A DNA stretch of 37,499 bases from Aquificota bacterium (GTDB lineage: Bacteria > Thermosulfidibacterota > Thermosulfidibacteria > Thermosulfidibacterales > Thermosulfidibacteraceae). Within the stretch, counting starts at the first letter, position 1. Every line of letters starts with the position of its first letter. The notes under the pieces were generated by a model that saw only the letters and a program-made list of their open reading frames with translations, was not told where the DNA came from and did no database searches. The position numbers and the translations under genes are program-made. The stretch lies in contig WGAU01000030.1 of NCBI GenBank assembly GCA_015494645.1, forward strand, positions 1 to 37,499, read 5' to 3'. Below, piece after piece: positions 1 through 8,472 of the stretch.

Positions 1-1012
1 TGGTAACCTTTCTCTTCTCATAATTCATGGTCTGCTTGGAAAGGATTTGCTGCGCTGGTCCCAAGTTTGATTCTACTCCGGGAATACCACCCACTCCAGG
101 AACCTTGCCCTGAGCCTTTTCCTCAATCTGCTGCTCGCTTCTCACCACATTCTCAGGATCATAAACCACCTTCTCCTTCTCTATCTTACTGTAATCCAGT
201 TCAACGGTAACCTTTGCCACCGCCTTACCGGGCCCCAAGGCCTTGGTAAGCATTGATAGAATCTTTTTCTCGTAAAGCTTCTCTAACTTTCTCTTATACT
301 CCAACCTATCAAGGGCCACTTTGCCCAACTCTTCCTCTTTCTCTTTCGCTATAAGCTCCGTGAGATCCCTACCTTTTGTATCAACCACCGTCACATTTTC
401 AGGCTTCAACCCTTCAACGGCACTGGCAACAAGATGAACTATAGCCTTCACCTGCTCAGGCTTAAGATCCACATCTGGCCTCAACTTCACCACAACAGTG
501 GCTTTAGGAGGTTCCCTTTCCTCAAGGAAAACACTCTTTTTAGGTAAAGACAGCATAACCTTAGCGTTCTCTATAGGCTCAAGTTGCATAATGGTTCTTG
601 CAAGCTCTCCCTGAAGTGCCCTGACATAATTCACATGCTCCATAAACTCAGTCATTCCTATGTTGGTCTTGTCAAAGATCTCAAAACCAACTCCTCCCCC
701 CTTGGGAAGCCCTTCAGAGGCAAGCTCAAGCCTCAAGGAGTATACTCTGTCCTTGGGAACCAGTATGGTCTTACCGCCCTTGGCCAGCTTATAGGGGACT
801 CCTCTGGTCTGAAGGGCCTTTACAATTTCTCCGGCATCTTTGGGATCAAGGTTGGAAAATAGGACTCCATACTCCGGTCCTTTCCTACCAAAAGCTAAAA
901 ACAAAAGACCTGCAAAGGCTAAAACGGTAACTCCAGCTACAACATACCTTTGCCACTTGGGAAGTCTAAGAAACGGATCGGCAAGGTTCTTAAAGTAATC
1001 GGTTATCGCCAT
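1..1012 (-). CDS. fliF: Flagellar MS-ring protein FliF (N-terminal part, cut by window edge)
   Basis: This gene encodes the FliF subunit that builds the membrane-embedded MS ring on which the flagellar basal body and export gate assemble. About 337 codons are present. The protein begins MAITDYFKNLADPF, has one N-terminal membrane segment at about residues 24-42 (VVAGVTVLAFAGLLFLAFG), then the periplasmic YscJ/FliF lipoprotein-like domain with the typical VLFSNLDPKDAGEIVKAL and ASEGLPKGGGVGFEIFD stretches. The frame is open to base 1; the family usually has about 530 residues, so the second membrane helix and the FliG-binding tail lie outside the window. The start codon follows the fliE stop by a few bases, which implies translational coupling at the end of a flgB-flgC-fliE-fliF operon. 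Confidence 0.95.
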   Translation of the reverse strand, partial: MAITDYFKNLADPFLRLPKWQRYVVAGVTVLAFAGLLFLAFGRKGPEYGVLFSNLDPKDAGEIVKALQTRGVPYKLAKGGKTILVPKDRVYSLRLELASEGLPKGGGVGFEIFDKTNIGMTEFMEHVNYVRALQGELARTIMQLEPIENAKVMLSLPKKSVFLEEREPPKATVVVKLRPDVDLKPEQVKAIVHLVASAVEGLKPENVTVVDTKGRDLTELIAKEKEEELGKVALDRLEYKRKLEKLYEKKILSMLTKALGPGKAVAKVTVELDYSKIEKEKVVYDPENVVRSEQQIEEKAQGKVPGVGGIPGVESNLGPAQQILSKQTMNYEKRKVT

Positions 1013-1018
1013 TTAAGA

Positions 1019-1321
1019 CTACACCTGCATGCGCATTATCTCCTGATAAGCCTCAATGGCCTTGTTTCTCACCTCCATAAGCATCCTCAACGACACATCT
1101 GCCTTTTGAAGGGTAATCATCACCTTCTGTATATCCTGCTCTTTACCGGTGGAAAGAGCTTTCAGAGCCTCCTCGGCTTCCAACTGCATCCTGTTTACTT
1201 CTGCCACACTTTCTTTGAGGACTTCTGCAAAAGACTTCCCAGATACATTTTCCTTTTTGGGCTTCTGAGAAGCCGTCTGCTCCGCTGTCTTGCGGTATAT
1301 CTCAGAAACCCTGTTGTTCAT
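1019..1321 (-). CDS. fliE: Flagellar hook-basal body protein FliE
   Basis: FliE is the small junction protein between the MS ring and the rod. The 100-residue length is normal for the family. The recognisable core is in the C-terminal half: LQKADVSLRMLMEVRNKAIEAYQEIMRMQV is the standard FliE ending (shown here as its positions 71-100), with the RNK.IEAYQEIMRM pattern. The N-terminal half is polar and probably disordered before assembly. The start at 1321 has a strong ribosome site (GGGGAGGTG) eight bases upstream. It sits between flgC and fliF in the usual order, supporting the call. Confidence 0.93.
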   Translation of the reverse strand: MNNRVSEIYRKTAEQTASQKPKKENVSGKSFAEVLKESVAEVNRMQLEAEEALKALSTGKEQDIQKVMITLQKADVSLRMLMEVRNKAIEAYQEIMRMQV

Positions 1322-1340
1322 AAAGCATCACCTCCCCTAA

Positions 1341-1796
1341 TTAAGCCCTCCCAATCTCCAATGTCTTCAATACCATATCCTTGGCAGAATTGAAAGCAGT
1401 AACATTGGCTTCAAAGCTTCTTGAAGCGGAAAGCAAATTTACCATCTCCTCAACCACATCTACATTGGGATATGTAACATAACCATCCTCATCGGCATCG
1501 GGGTGATAGGGGTCGTAAACCTTCCTGAAAGGCTTATTATCCTCTATTATTTCCAAAACCTTGACACCTTCCGACTCGGAACTTCTAAAGATCATTCTCC
1601 TCAGATAATCCCCGAAAGATTCAGGTTCCTTCTCCACACTCACAGGCATGAAAACCACATCTTTTCTGCGATAGGGTCCCCCTTCAGGGGTCCTTGTGGT
1701 CTCAGCATTGGCCAGATTGGAAGATATAACATTCATTCTCACCCTTTGAGCAGACATCCCAGAGGCGGCTATCTTAAAAACCGAGAAGAAGGTCAT
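1341..1796 (-). CDS. flgC: Flagellar proximal rod protein FlgC
   Basis: FlgC is a structural subunit of the proximal rod of the flagellar basal body, exported by the flagellar type III apparatus. The N-terminus FKIAASGMSAQRVRMNVISS leads into NLANAETT, the rod-protein signature shared with FlgB, FlgF and FlgG. The C-terminus carries VDVVEEMVNLLSASRSFEAN and ends in VLKTLEIGRA, also diagnostic for FlgC. Length (151 residues) is normal. The start has the site GGGAGGTAG upstream, inside the last codons of flgB. There is only a six-base gap to flgB. Confidence 0.95.
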   Translation of the reverse strand: MTFFSVFKIAASGMSAQRVRMNVISSNLANAETTRTPEGGPYRRKDVVFMPVSVEKEPESFGDYLRRMIFRSSESEGVKVLEIIEDNKPFRKVYDPYHPDADEDGYVTYPNVDVVEEMVNLLSASRSFEANVTAFNSAKDMVLKTLEIGRA

Positions 1797-1802
1797 GGCT
1801 CA

Positions 1803-2213
1803 CTACCTCCCTGTAATAGCGTATTTGAGCTTCCCAATCTGCATGGAATAGGCCTGAGCTATGGCGTTGTATTTAAGCTGATTCTCCGCAAGCAAAGCCA
1901 TCTCCTTATCAATATCCACCGAATTCTCATCGTTTCTCACTGGAAACATCACCCTATCAACCCTGCCTTTCACATCCTCCAGCGTAGCAGGAGCAGACGG
2001 TATGTGCATGGGATGGGTCACGTACAGAGGCAGCTCATCCGTCCCATAGACCACATCCTGAAGCTCCTTTTCAAAGCTAAACCTTTTGGCCTTGTACCCT
2101 GGGGTATCGGCATTGGCTATATTGGCAGTTATATAGGCATGCCTTTTCCTCAAAAGCTCCATGGATCTGCCGGCCACATCCAACGCCATCCTGTGGTAAA
2201 TAGCATCTATCAT
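1803..2213 (-). CDS. flgB: Flagellar proximal rod protein FlgB
   Basis: FlgB is the proximal rod subunit closest to the MS ring. It is 136 residues long, normal for the family. The N-terminal helix (MALDVAGRSMELLRKRHAYI) is followed by TANIANADTPGYKAKRF, the rod-protein signature, and the C-terminus has VDIDKEMALLAENQLKYNAI, which is the usual FlgB ending. The start codon has the ribosome site GGAGGTGAGCC just upstream. It is the first gene of the flagellar cluster and follows a membrane serine protease gene by 43 bases on the same strand. Confidence 0.95.
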   Translation of the reverse strand: MIDAIYHRMALDVAGRSMELLRKRHAYITANIANADTPGYKAKRFSFEKELQDVVYGTDELPLYVTHPMHIPSAPATLEDVKGRVDRVMFPVRNDENSVDIDKEMALLAENQLKYNAIAQAYSMQIGKLKYAITGR

Positions 2214-2256
2214 GGCTCACCTCCCCAACAGGGGAGTTAGCAAAATCTTTGCCATA

Positions 2257-3117
2257 CTACTTGGAGCTTTCCGCACTGTTTCCCGCAGGCCTGTAGGGAA
2301 CAGGTATATACTGAACAGAAGATTTGGCACTCATTGGCTGCTCGTAAAGATCCATAAGAGCGTAGATCTCCTCAGGCATATCCGTGCTTACCTTTATGCC
2401 AAGCTTTTCTAAATCATCCTTCATAAGAGGATAATCATGGGTCCATTTGCCCTGAGACAAAATCTCAGCCACCTCTTCCGCCCTTTTCTCCTCCCACCCC
2501 TTATGCATCAGTATCTCCTTAACCGTCTGCCTCATCTGCTCAAGAGCCTTCTTTGAAACATCGGCAAGTATCAGGGTGTTATCGTCTATTTCCTCAACAG
2601 GCTTCTTCTCCAATACAGAAACAATGGACGCTGCAGGCATCTGGCCGATCTGGGGATCCACCGGACCAAGCACAGCATTCTCATCCATAACTACCTCATC
2701 AGCCGCAAGGGCTATGAGGGTCCCACCGGACATGGCAAAGTGAGGAACAAAAACTGTTACCTTTGCAGGATGCTTCATCAGAGCATGGGCAATCTGCTTC
2801 GCGGCAAGAACCAAGCCACCGGGAGTATGTATGATAAAATCAATGGGCACATCCTTAGGGGTCATTCTGATAGCCCTTAAAACGCTTTCCGAATCTTCCA
2901 TGTCTATAAACTTCATAAAAGGAATACCCAAAAGGCTCCTTGACTCCTGACGGTGTATCATAGTTATAACCCGGGAGCCTCTGTTTTTCTCTATCTTTCT
3001 CATAATCTTCAATCTTGCCGCCTCAAGCATCCTCTGACGCATCAGGGGCATAAAGGAGAGGAGTATGAGAAACAGCCAGAAAATATCAAACACATTGATA
3101 TGGGGCATGTTCTGCAT
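2257..3117 (-). CDS. Membrane-anchored Clp-fold serine protease (SDH/DUF114 family)
   Basis: This 286-residue protein belongs to the SDH family of ClpP/SppA-fold serine proteases (PF01972), related to signal-peptide peptidase. An N-terminal membrane helix lies at about residues 10-26, then a positively charged stretch. The catalytic fold shows IIHTPGGLVLAAKQIA (about 95-110), the nucleophile Ser130 in FAMSGGT, and the conserved DENAVLGPVDPQIG (about 145-158). The family is expected to act at the inner membrane; the substrate is unknown. I chose ATG at 3117 because AAGGAGGTAG lies just upstream; a longer open frame to 3177 has no such site. It is upstream of flgB on the same strand, though a role in flagellar assembly is not shown. 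Confidence 0.85.
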   Translation of the reverse strand: MQNMPHINVFDIFWLFLILLSFMPLMRQRMLEAARLKIMRKIEKNRGSRVITMIHRQESRSLLGIPFMKFIDMEDSESVLRAIRMTPKDVPIDFIIHTPGGLVLAAKQIAHALMKHPAKVTVFVPHFAMSGGTLIALAADEVVMDENAVLGPVDPQIGQMPAASIVSVLEKKPVEEIDDNTLILADVSKKALEQMRQTVKEILMHKGWEEKRAEEVAEILSQGKWTHDYPLMKDDLEKLGIKVSTDMPEEIYALMDLYEQPMSAKSSVQYIPVPYRPAGNSAESSK

Positions 3118-3149
3118 GGAAACTACCTCCTTTTCTATTTTTGGACTTA

Positions 3150-3177
3150 AATATATATTGCAAAGCAACAGCCTCAA
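3150..3177 (-). promoter_or_regulatory. Candidate promoter for the serine protease gene
   Basis: On the minus strand TTGAGG (3177-3172) and TATATT (3155-3150) are separated by 16 bases. The expected transcription start lies about 25 bases before the ribosome site of the protease gene. The region is the short divergent gap with mtaB. This is a match by eye to sigma-70-type boxes only. Confidence 0.4.
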
Positions 3178-3194
3178 TCCTAAAAATTATCACC

Positions 3195-4496
3195 ATGAGG
3201 ATAGCTTTTTACACAATAGGCTGCAAGCTCAACCAGTTTGAAACAGAATTTATGAAGGAGCAGTTTGAGGAGGCAGGCTGGGAAACAGTTCCTTTCAAAG
3301 AAAAAGCAGACGTTTACATCGTTAACACATGCACGGTAACAGGACAGGCAGACTCAAAATCCCGCCAGACCATAAGACAAGCCCTTAAAAGAAATCCAAA
3401 TGCCCTTGTGGTTGCCGTGGGATGCTACTCCCAAGTGGCCAAAGAAGAGCTTCTCAAGACAGGCGCCTCACTGGTGCTTGGAAATCCTGAAAAGGGAAAG
3501 ATAGTAGAACTTGTGGAACAAGCCTTGAAAGAACAAAATCTCCCCAGAGTGCATGTTTCCAACATAAACAACAGCTTCTTTCCCATGACCATAGAGAATT
3601 TTTCCGGGCACTCCCGTGCCTTTATCAAAGTACAGGACGGATGCAACAGAAGATGCCCCTACTGCATAGTCTGGAAAGCAAGAGGACCTTCCAGAAGCGC
3701 TCCCCTTGAATTGGTAATCAAAGAGGCCCAGAAACTCGCCGACGCTGGATTTGAAGAGATCGTTCTAACGGGAACCCACTTAGGATGTTACGGTGAGGAA
3801 AAGGGCTTGGATCTTGTGGATCTACTTGAAAGACTCGTTGAGATTGATTCCCTGAAAAAAATCAGACTGTCCTCCCTTGAACCAACGGAAATCACTCCGC
3901 AGCTTATAGAGTTCATGAAAGAAAACAGTAAAATAGCCCGCCACCTGCACATACCTTTACAGAGCGCAAGCAACAGAATACTCAGGCTCATGAACAGACC
4001 CTACACAAAAGAGGAATTTGAAGATCTCGTAATGAAGCTTGCTGAAGCCTTGCCCGATGTGGGCATAGGAGTAGATGTTATAGTGGGCTTTCCCACAGAG
4101 GAAGAGGAGGATTTTGAAGAAACCTACAGGCTTATAGAAAAGCTGCCCATATACTACATGCACATTTTTCCTTATTCTCCACGGCCAAACACACCTGCGG
4201 CTTACATGAGACCTCAGGTCAGGCCAGACATAAAGAGAAGAAGATGGGAAATTATGAACCAGCTAAAAGATGCAAAAAAGAAATACTTTATAGAAAGATT
4301 TATAGGCAAAGAGCTTGAAGGGGTGATAGAAAACAGGCCCGCAAGTGAAAAGGGATACTGGAGTGCCCTCACAGAAAACTATATTCCTCTCGTAGTAAAA
4401 GGCCAGTTTCCCCAGTTAGCAGGTAAAGTGAAAAGGTTCAAGCTAATCCAAAGATTGGATCACCGAGCAGAAGCGTTACTTCTAACTTGGAGATAG
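3195..4496 (+). CDS. mtaB: tRNA N6-threonylcarbamoyladenosine methylthiotransferase MtaB
   Basis: MtaB adds a methylthio group to t6A37 of tRNAs to give ms2t6A, using two iron-sulfur clusters and S-adenosylmethionine. The MTTase domain at the N-terminus has the three cluster ligands in TIGCKLNQFETE, VNTCTVTGQAD and AVGCYSQ. The radical SAM domain has the C-x3-C-x2-C motif in GCNRRCPYC, followed by RGPSRS, typical of MtaB rather than RimO or MiaB. A TRAM-like tail closes the 433-residue protein. I start at ATG 3195, where the family homology begins; the longer open frame from 3141 adds unrelated residues. No clear Shine-Dalgarno site precedes it. It converges on ppdK with a 15-base overlap of the stop regions. 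Confidence 0.9.
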   Translation: MRIAFYTIGCKLNQFETEFMKEQFEEAGWETVPFKEKADVYIVNTCTVTGQADSKSRQTIRQALKRNPNALVVAVGCYSQVAKEELLKTGASLVLGNPEKGKIVELVEQALKEQNLPRVHVSNINNSFFPMTIENFSGHSRAFIKVQDGCNRRCPYCIVWKARGPSRSAPLELVIKEAQKLADAGFEEIVLTGTHLGCYGEEKGLDLVDLLERLVEIDSLKKIRLSSLEPTEITPQLIEFMKENSKIARHLHIPLQSASNRILRLMNRPYTKEEFEDLVMKLAEALPDVGIGVDVIVGFPTEEEEDFEETYRLIEKLPIYYMHIFPYSPRPNTPAAYMRPQVRPDIKRRRWEIMNQLKDAKKKYFIERFIGKELEGVIENRPASEKGYWSALTENYIPLVVKGQFPQLAGKVKRFKLIQRLDHRAEALLLTWR

Positions 4497-7109
4497 CTCC
4501 TCCATTACTTTAGCCTGCGCCGCTGCCAAGCGGGCACCAAGTATCCTGTAAGGCGAACAGCTTACATAATCCACACCGATTTTATGGAAGAATCTGACCG
4601 ACTGGGGATGTCCTCCATGCTCCCCACACACACCCACCTTCAACTGGTGATTGGTAGCCTTCCCAAGCTCCACGGCCATCTTGACAAGCTTTCCCACGCC
4701 AAGTTCATCTATCTTTACAAATGGGTCTTCCGGTAGAAGCCCTTTTTCAACGTAAACGGGAACGAACTTGGCAGCATCATCCCTGGATATTCCGTAGGTT
4801 GTCTGAGTAAGGTCGTTGGTCCCTATAGAGAAGAAGTCTGCCTCCCTTGCTATCTGATCCGCAGTCAGTGCAGCTCTGGGAAGTTCTATCATAGTCCCCA
4901 CTTTGTAGTTAACAAATACCTGACGCTCCTGCATAACTTTGTTTGCCACCTGAGTAATGAGATCCCTGAGCAGCCTCATTTCCCTCACGCTGAATATCAG
5001 AGGAACCATTATCTCCGGATAAACCTCGCATCCCCCCTCTTTAAGGTCACAGGCAGCCTCTATAATAGCTCTGGTCTGCATCTCGTATATTTCAGGGTAG
5101 AGAATTCCAAGCCTTGCACCTCTCAATCCCAACATGGGATTAACTTCTGAAAGCTGGCGCATCCTCTCCTTTATCTTAGAAACGGGAATGCCCCTTTCCT
5201 GTGAGAAGTTTAACATTTCTTCCTCAGTCTTGGGCAAAAACTCATGCAGCGGCGGATCAAGCAGTCTAATAGTCACGGGTAAACCTTCCATCTCCCTGAA
5301 TATTCCTTTGAAATCCTCCCTTTGAAGAGGAAGGAGCTCTTCCAAAACCTCCCTCCTCTTCTCACTGCTTTCCGCAAAGATCATGTCCCGCACGATGTTG
5401 ATCCTGTCCTTTTCAAAGAACATGTGTTCTGTCCTGCAAAGGCCCACTCCCTCTGCTCCCAGCTCCTTAGCTATTCTTGCATGTTCAGGAGTGTCTACAT
5501 TGGCTCTAATCCTAAGAGTCCTTATCCTATCTACCCACTCCATCAGCTTTCTAAAATGCTCCGACGGCTTGGCTTGAACAAGCCTCACCTTACCTAAGTA
5601 AACTTCACCTGTGGTGCCATCTATGGTGATCCACTCACCCTCCTTCACCTCTACGCCATTAACCCTAATGACACCCTCCTTTTCATCCACATCAAGCTCA
5701 CCGCATCCCACGACACAGGGCTTACCCATACCCCTTGCCACCACCGCAGCATGTGAAGTTACCCCTCCCCTTGAAGTAAGTATTCCCTCAGCAACATTCA
5801 TACCACCTACATCTTCAGGAGAGGTCTCGGGTCGGACCAGTATGACCTTGTCTCCAGCTTCGGCCATTTCCTCAGCCTTTGAAGAGGAAAGCGCTACCTT
5901 CCCCACGGCAGCTCCCGGTGAGGCTGGAAGCCCTTTGGTTAAGAGGCACTTCACTTCATCGGGATCCACCATTGGATGGAGAAGTTGATCCAGCTTTCCC
6001 GGATCCACCCTCAAGACAGCAGTTGCCCTGTCAATGATACCCTCCTCCACCATATCCACAGCTATCCTGATGGCAGCAGCTATAGTTCTTTTCCCCGCTC
6101 TCGTTTGAAGAATGTAAAGTTTCCCCTTCTCAATAGTGAACTCTATATCCTGCATATCCTTGTAGTGCCTTTCCAATCTATCTGCGTACTTTTCAAGCTG
6201 AGCGTATATCTCGGGCATGATTTCTTTTAATTTTTCCACAGGATCCGGGGTTCTTATCCCAGCAACCACGTCCTCTCCTTGAGCGTTGATCAAAAACTCC
6301 CCAAACAGTCCCTTCTCCCCTGTAGCCGGATTCCTTGTAAAGCAAACACCCGTTCCCGAATCATCTCCCATGTTGCCGAAAACCATGGTCTGAACATTGC
6401 AGGCCGTTCCCCAATCATCGGGAATGTTGTGTATCCTCCTGTAGATTCGAGCCCTTTCGTTGTTCCAAGACCTAAAAACCGCTTCAACAGCACAGAAAAG
6501 CTGCTCCCAAGGATCCTGGGGAAACTCAGCCTTATACTTCTTGTAGATGTGAAAGTAGCGCTCAACCAGCTCCTCAAGGTCGTCATCGGTCAGCTCAATA
6601 TCGGTCCCTTTGCCCTTTTCTCTCTTTAGCTTCTCAATGGCATCTTCAAACTCCTCATGGGGAATCCCAAGGACCACATCTCCAAACATCTGAATGAGCC
6701 TCCTGTAAGAATCATAGGCAAAACGCCTGTTGGACGTTGATTCCGCTAAGGCCTCCACCGTTTCACTGTTCAGTCCCACATTCAGTATAGTATCCATCAT
6801 ACCGGGCATACTTACCTTGGCACCGGATCTTACTGAGAAAAGAAGTGGATTATCTTTGGAACCAAAACCTTTACCCACAAGCCTCTCAACATACCTGACC
6901 CCCTCTTCTATTTGACACCTCAAATTCCCGGAAAGCTCACCCATCCTCAGGTACTCCAAACACGCCTCCGTGGATACGGTAAACCCCGGAGGAACCGGGA
7001 TATTAAGCCTCGTCATCTCGTGAAGATTGGCTCCCTTGCCTCCAAGCAGATCCCTCATGGAGGCATCACCTTCAGCGTAACCATTTCCAAAAAAATACAC
7101 GTACTTCAT
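4482..7109 (-). CDS. ppdK: Pyruvate, phosphate dikinase
   Basis: PpdK interconverts pyruvate, ATP and phosphate with phosphoenolpyruvate, AMP and pyrophosphate in the cytoplasm. At 875 residues it is full length. The N-terminal nucleotide-binding domain starts with YFFGNGYAEG and GGKGANLHEM; the swivelling phosphohistidine domain has GGVTSHAAVVARGMGKPCVV with the catalytic His; the C-terminal PEP-binding barrel has GLCRTEHMFF, GTNDLTQTTYG and the catalytic Cys in VGVCGEHGG. It has a ribosome site (GGAGG) before ATG. In an anaerobe it would serve gluconeogenesis or glycolysis with pyrophosphate; which direction dominates cannot be read from sequence. It is a single-gene unit between convergent mtaB and upstream diguanylate cyclase. 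Confidence 0.97.
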   Translation of the reverse strand: MKYVYFFGNGYAEGDASMRDLLGGKGANLHEMTRLNIPVPPGFTVSTEACLEYLRMGELSGNLRCQIEEGVRYVERLVGKGFGSKDNPLLFSVRSGAKVSMPGMMDTILNVGLNSETVEALAESTSNRRFAYDSYRRLIQMFGDVVLGIPHEEFEDAIEKLKREKGKGTDIELTDDDLEELVERYFHIYKKYKAEFPQDPWEQLFCAVEAVFRSWNNERARIYRRIHNIPDDWGTACNVQTMVFGNMGDDSGTGVCFTRNPATGEKGLFGEFLINAQGEDVVAGIRTPDPVEKLKEIMPEIYAQLEKYADRLERHYKDMQDIEFTIEKGKLYILQTRAGKRTIAAAIRIAVDMVEEGIIDRATAVLRVDPGKLDQLLHPMVDPDEVKCLLTKGLPASPGAAVGKVALSSSKAEEMAEAGDKVILVRPETSPEDVGGMNVAEGILTSRGGVTSHAAVVARGMGKPCVVGCGELDVDEKEGVIRVNGVEVKEGEWITIDGTTGEVYLGKVRLVQAKPSEHFRKLMEWVDRIRTLRIRANVDTPEHARIAKELGAEGVGLCRTEHMFFEKDRINIVRDMIFAESSEKRREVLEELLPLQREDFKGIFREMEGLPVTIRLLDPPLHEFLPKTEEEMLNFSQERGIPVSKIKERMRQLSEVNPMLGLRGARLGILYPEIYEMQTRAIIEAACDLKEGGCEVYPEIMVPLIFSVREMRLLRDLITQVANKVMQERQVFVNYKVGTMIELPRAALTADQIAREADFFSIGTNDLTQTTYGISRDDAAKFVPVYVEKGLLPEDPFVKIDELGVGKLVKMAVELGKATNHQLKVGVCGEHGGHPQSVRFFHKIGVDYVSCSPYRILGARLAAAQAKVMEELSPS

Positions 7110-7145
7110 GATAAACCTCCAACCGAAAAGTTACCTTCAAGGATA

Positions 7146-7151
7146 ATTATA
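7146..7151 (-). promoter_or_regulatory. Candidate -10 box for ppdK
   Basis: A consensus TATAAT is present on the minus strand 37 bases before the ppdK start codon, in the gap after the diguanylate cyclase stop. A weak -35 candidate (TGAATT) lies 16 bases further upstream and overlaps the end of the upstream gene. Suggestive only. Confidence 0.4.
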
Positions 7152-7162
7152 AACCGGTAGGT

Positions 7163-8146
7163 TTAAGAATTCACGGAAACCGTATCTCTACCCGTGGATT
7201 TCGCCCGGTAAAGCGCTTCGTCAGCAGCTCTAACGAGATCGTCAGAGCTCATACCCTCTACATACTCGGATATGCCAAAGCTGGCGCTGACCCCAAGCCC
7301 CAGGGATTTAATTTTCTTCCTTATACGATTTGCAAGAACCAATGCACCTTTCGCATCGGTATCGGGAAGAACTATCAGAAATTCGTCTCCCCCATACCTT
7401 CCACAGTAATCCACCTTCCTTACAGAAGATCTTATAGCCTCAGCCACTTCCTTCAAAACCTTATCTCCAAAAATATGACCCTTCTCATCATTGAGCTTTT
7501 TGAAGTTGTCCAGATCTATCATAATTACAGAAAAGGTACTACTGTATCTATTTGCCCTCTCAATCTCTAAAGAGATAATTTCAAAGATCTTGCCCCTTGA
7601 ATAAAGCCCAGTTAGATAGTCAAACTCAGCCTTCGCCCTCAAAAGCTTCTCGTACTTTTTCCACATGCCAAAGAAAGCGAAGTAGAGGAAAGACGTAAGT
7701 ATCAAAGCCATAACCAACTGTACAAAATAAAAGGAAACCTGTGGCTGATGAATAAAACCAGATTTGAATGAGAAAAGGATACTAACCACCAAAACGTAAA
7801 AACTCGCAGCAATTCCTCCCCATGGGCTTGTGATCATAGCCACCCCGAGAACGTAAACGGGCAACCAGATGCTCATGGTCTTCTTTCCGTGAAACATCTG
7901 GTAGTACATGACAGCGGTTATGAGAAAAGTAACCGCAGCTACCCCAGCACCGATAACAAACCGTTCTTGTTTATCAACCACAAAGTAGCCCACTGCGAGA
8001 CATGCACAGACCAGAAATTCCAAAACAGCAAGGGGCTTGTATGTAAAAAGCAGATCGTAAACGGCAAGTATAAACTGCATTAGAGCAAGAGACAGGCACA
8101 GTATTTTCAGAAATCTCAATCTCAAGTTTTCAAAAGCTGCAGTCAT
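7163..8146 (-). CDS. Membrane diguanylate cyclase (GGDEF domain)
   Basis: The protein should make cyclic di-GMP from two GTP. The N-terminal half (about residues 10-165 from the chosen start) holds five to six hydrophobic membrane segments with no recognisable sensor domain. After a linker beginning YEKLLRAKAEFDYLTGLYSR comes a complete GGDEF domain, with IDLDNFKKLND, the active-site GGDEF at about 252-256 and the inhibitory RxxD site (RKVD, about 243-246) five residues before it. So an active, product-inhibited enzyme is expected. I chose ATG at 8146 because the open frame continues to 8215 and would overlap the divergent neighbour; ATG 8188 is the alternative. A PilZ receptor gene is encoded in the same window at 14675. 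Confidence 0.88.
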   Translation of the reverse strand: MTAAFENLRLRFLKILCLSLALMQFILAVYDLLFTYKPLAVLEFLVCACLAVGYFVVDKQERFVIGAGVAAVTFLITAVMYYQMFHGKKTMSIWLPVYVLGVAMITSPWGGIAASFYVLVVSILFSFKSGFIHQPQVSFYFVQLVMALILTSFLYFAFFGMWKKYEKLLRAKAEFDYLTGLYSRGKIFEIISLEIERANRYSSTFSVIMIDLDNFKKLNDEKGHIFGDKVLKEVAEAIRSSVRKVDYCGRYGGDEFLIVLPDTDAKGALVLANRIRKKIKSLGLGVSASFGISEYVEGMSSDDLVRAADEALYRAKSTGRDTVSVNS

Positions 8147-8174
8147 TGCAATTTTCAAACAGATGTAATATTCT
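8146..8174 (+). promoter_or_regulatory. Candidate promoter for the DUF59 gene
   Basis: TTGCAA (8146-8151) and TATTCT (8169-8174) are spaced by 17 bases. A ribosome site GAGGG (8181-8185) follows before the ATG at 8192, giving a very short leader of about ten bases. Assigned by eye. Confidence 0.35.
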
Positions 8175-8191
8175 TTAGCTGAGGGCATAAT

Positions 8192-8470
8192 ATGAAAAAT
8201 TTGCCAGAGCCTCAAGACATAGCGAAAATTTTATCAGAAATAAAAGATCCCGAAACAGGGTTTAATCTTCTTGACCTTGGTATTGTAAAGAACATTGACT
8301 ACATACCAGAAGATAAAAAGGCCATTGTATATGTAGATTTTAAAAGAAGAACCCCAAGCTGCGCTGCCTGTGCTCCCATAGCATGGCTTGTACAGAAAAG
8401 GATACTTGACGAATTGAGCAAAAGGCTGATGGAGTATCCTGACATAAAAAAGGTTGAAGTGAAAGAGTAG
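8192..8470 (+). CDS. MIP18/DUF59 family iron-sulfur assembly-type protein
   Basis: A 92-residue single-domain protein of the FeS_assembly_P family (PF01883), related to SufT, PaaD and the eukaryotic MIP18. Typical landmarks are IKDPETGFNLLDLGIVKNI near the N-terminus and the conserved Cys region TPSCAACAPIAWLVQKRI in the middle. Family members help mature iron-sulfur proteins, often by receiving clusters, but the exact role of this one is not known. Ribosome site GAGGG precedes ATG by seven bases. It stands alone, divergent from the diguanylate cyclase and convergent with the pseudouridine synthase, with no suf or isc genes next to it in the window. Confidence 0.82.
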   Translation: MKNLPEPQDIAKILSEIKDPETGFNLLDLGIVKNIDYIPEDKKAIVYVDFKRRTPSCAACAPIAWLVQKRILDELSKRLMEYPDIKKVEVKE

Positions 8471-8472
8471 CC

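Noticed and set aside
1503..2240. Long plus-strand frame of 245 residues
   Set aside because: It lies opposite flgB and flgC, has no family resemblance and is rich in residues typical of antisense shadows.
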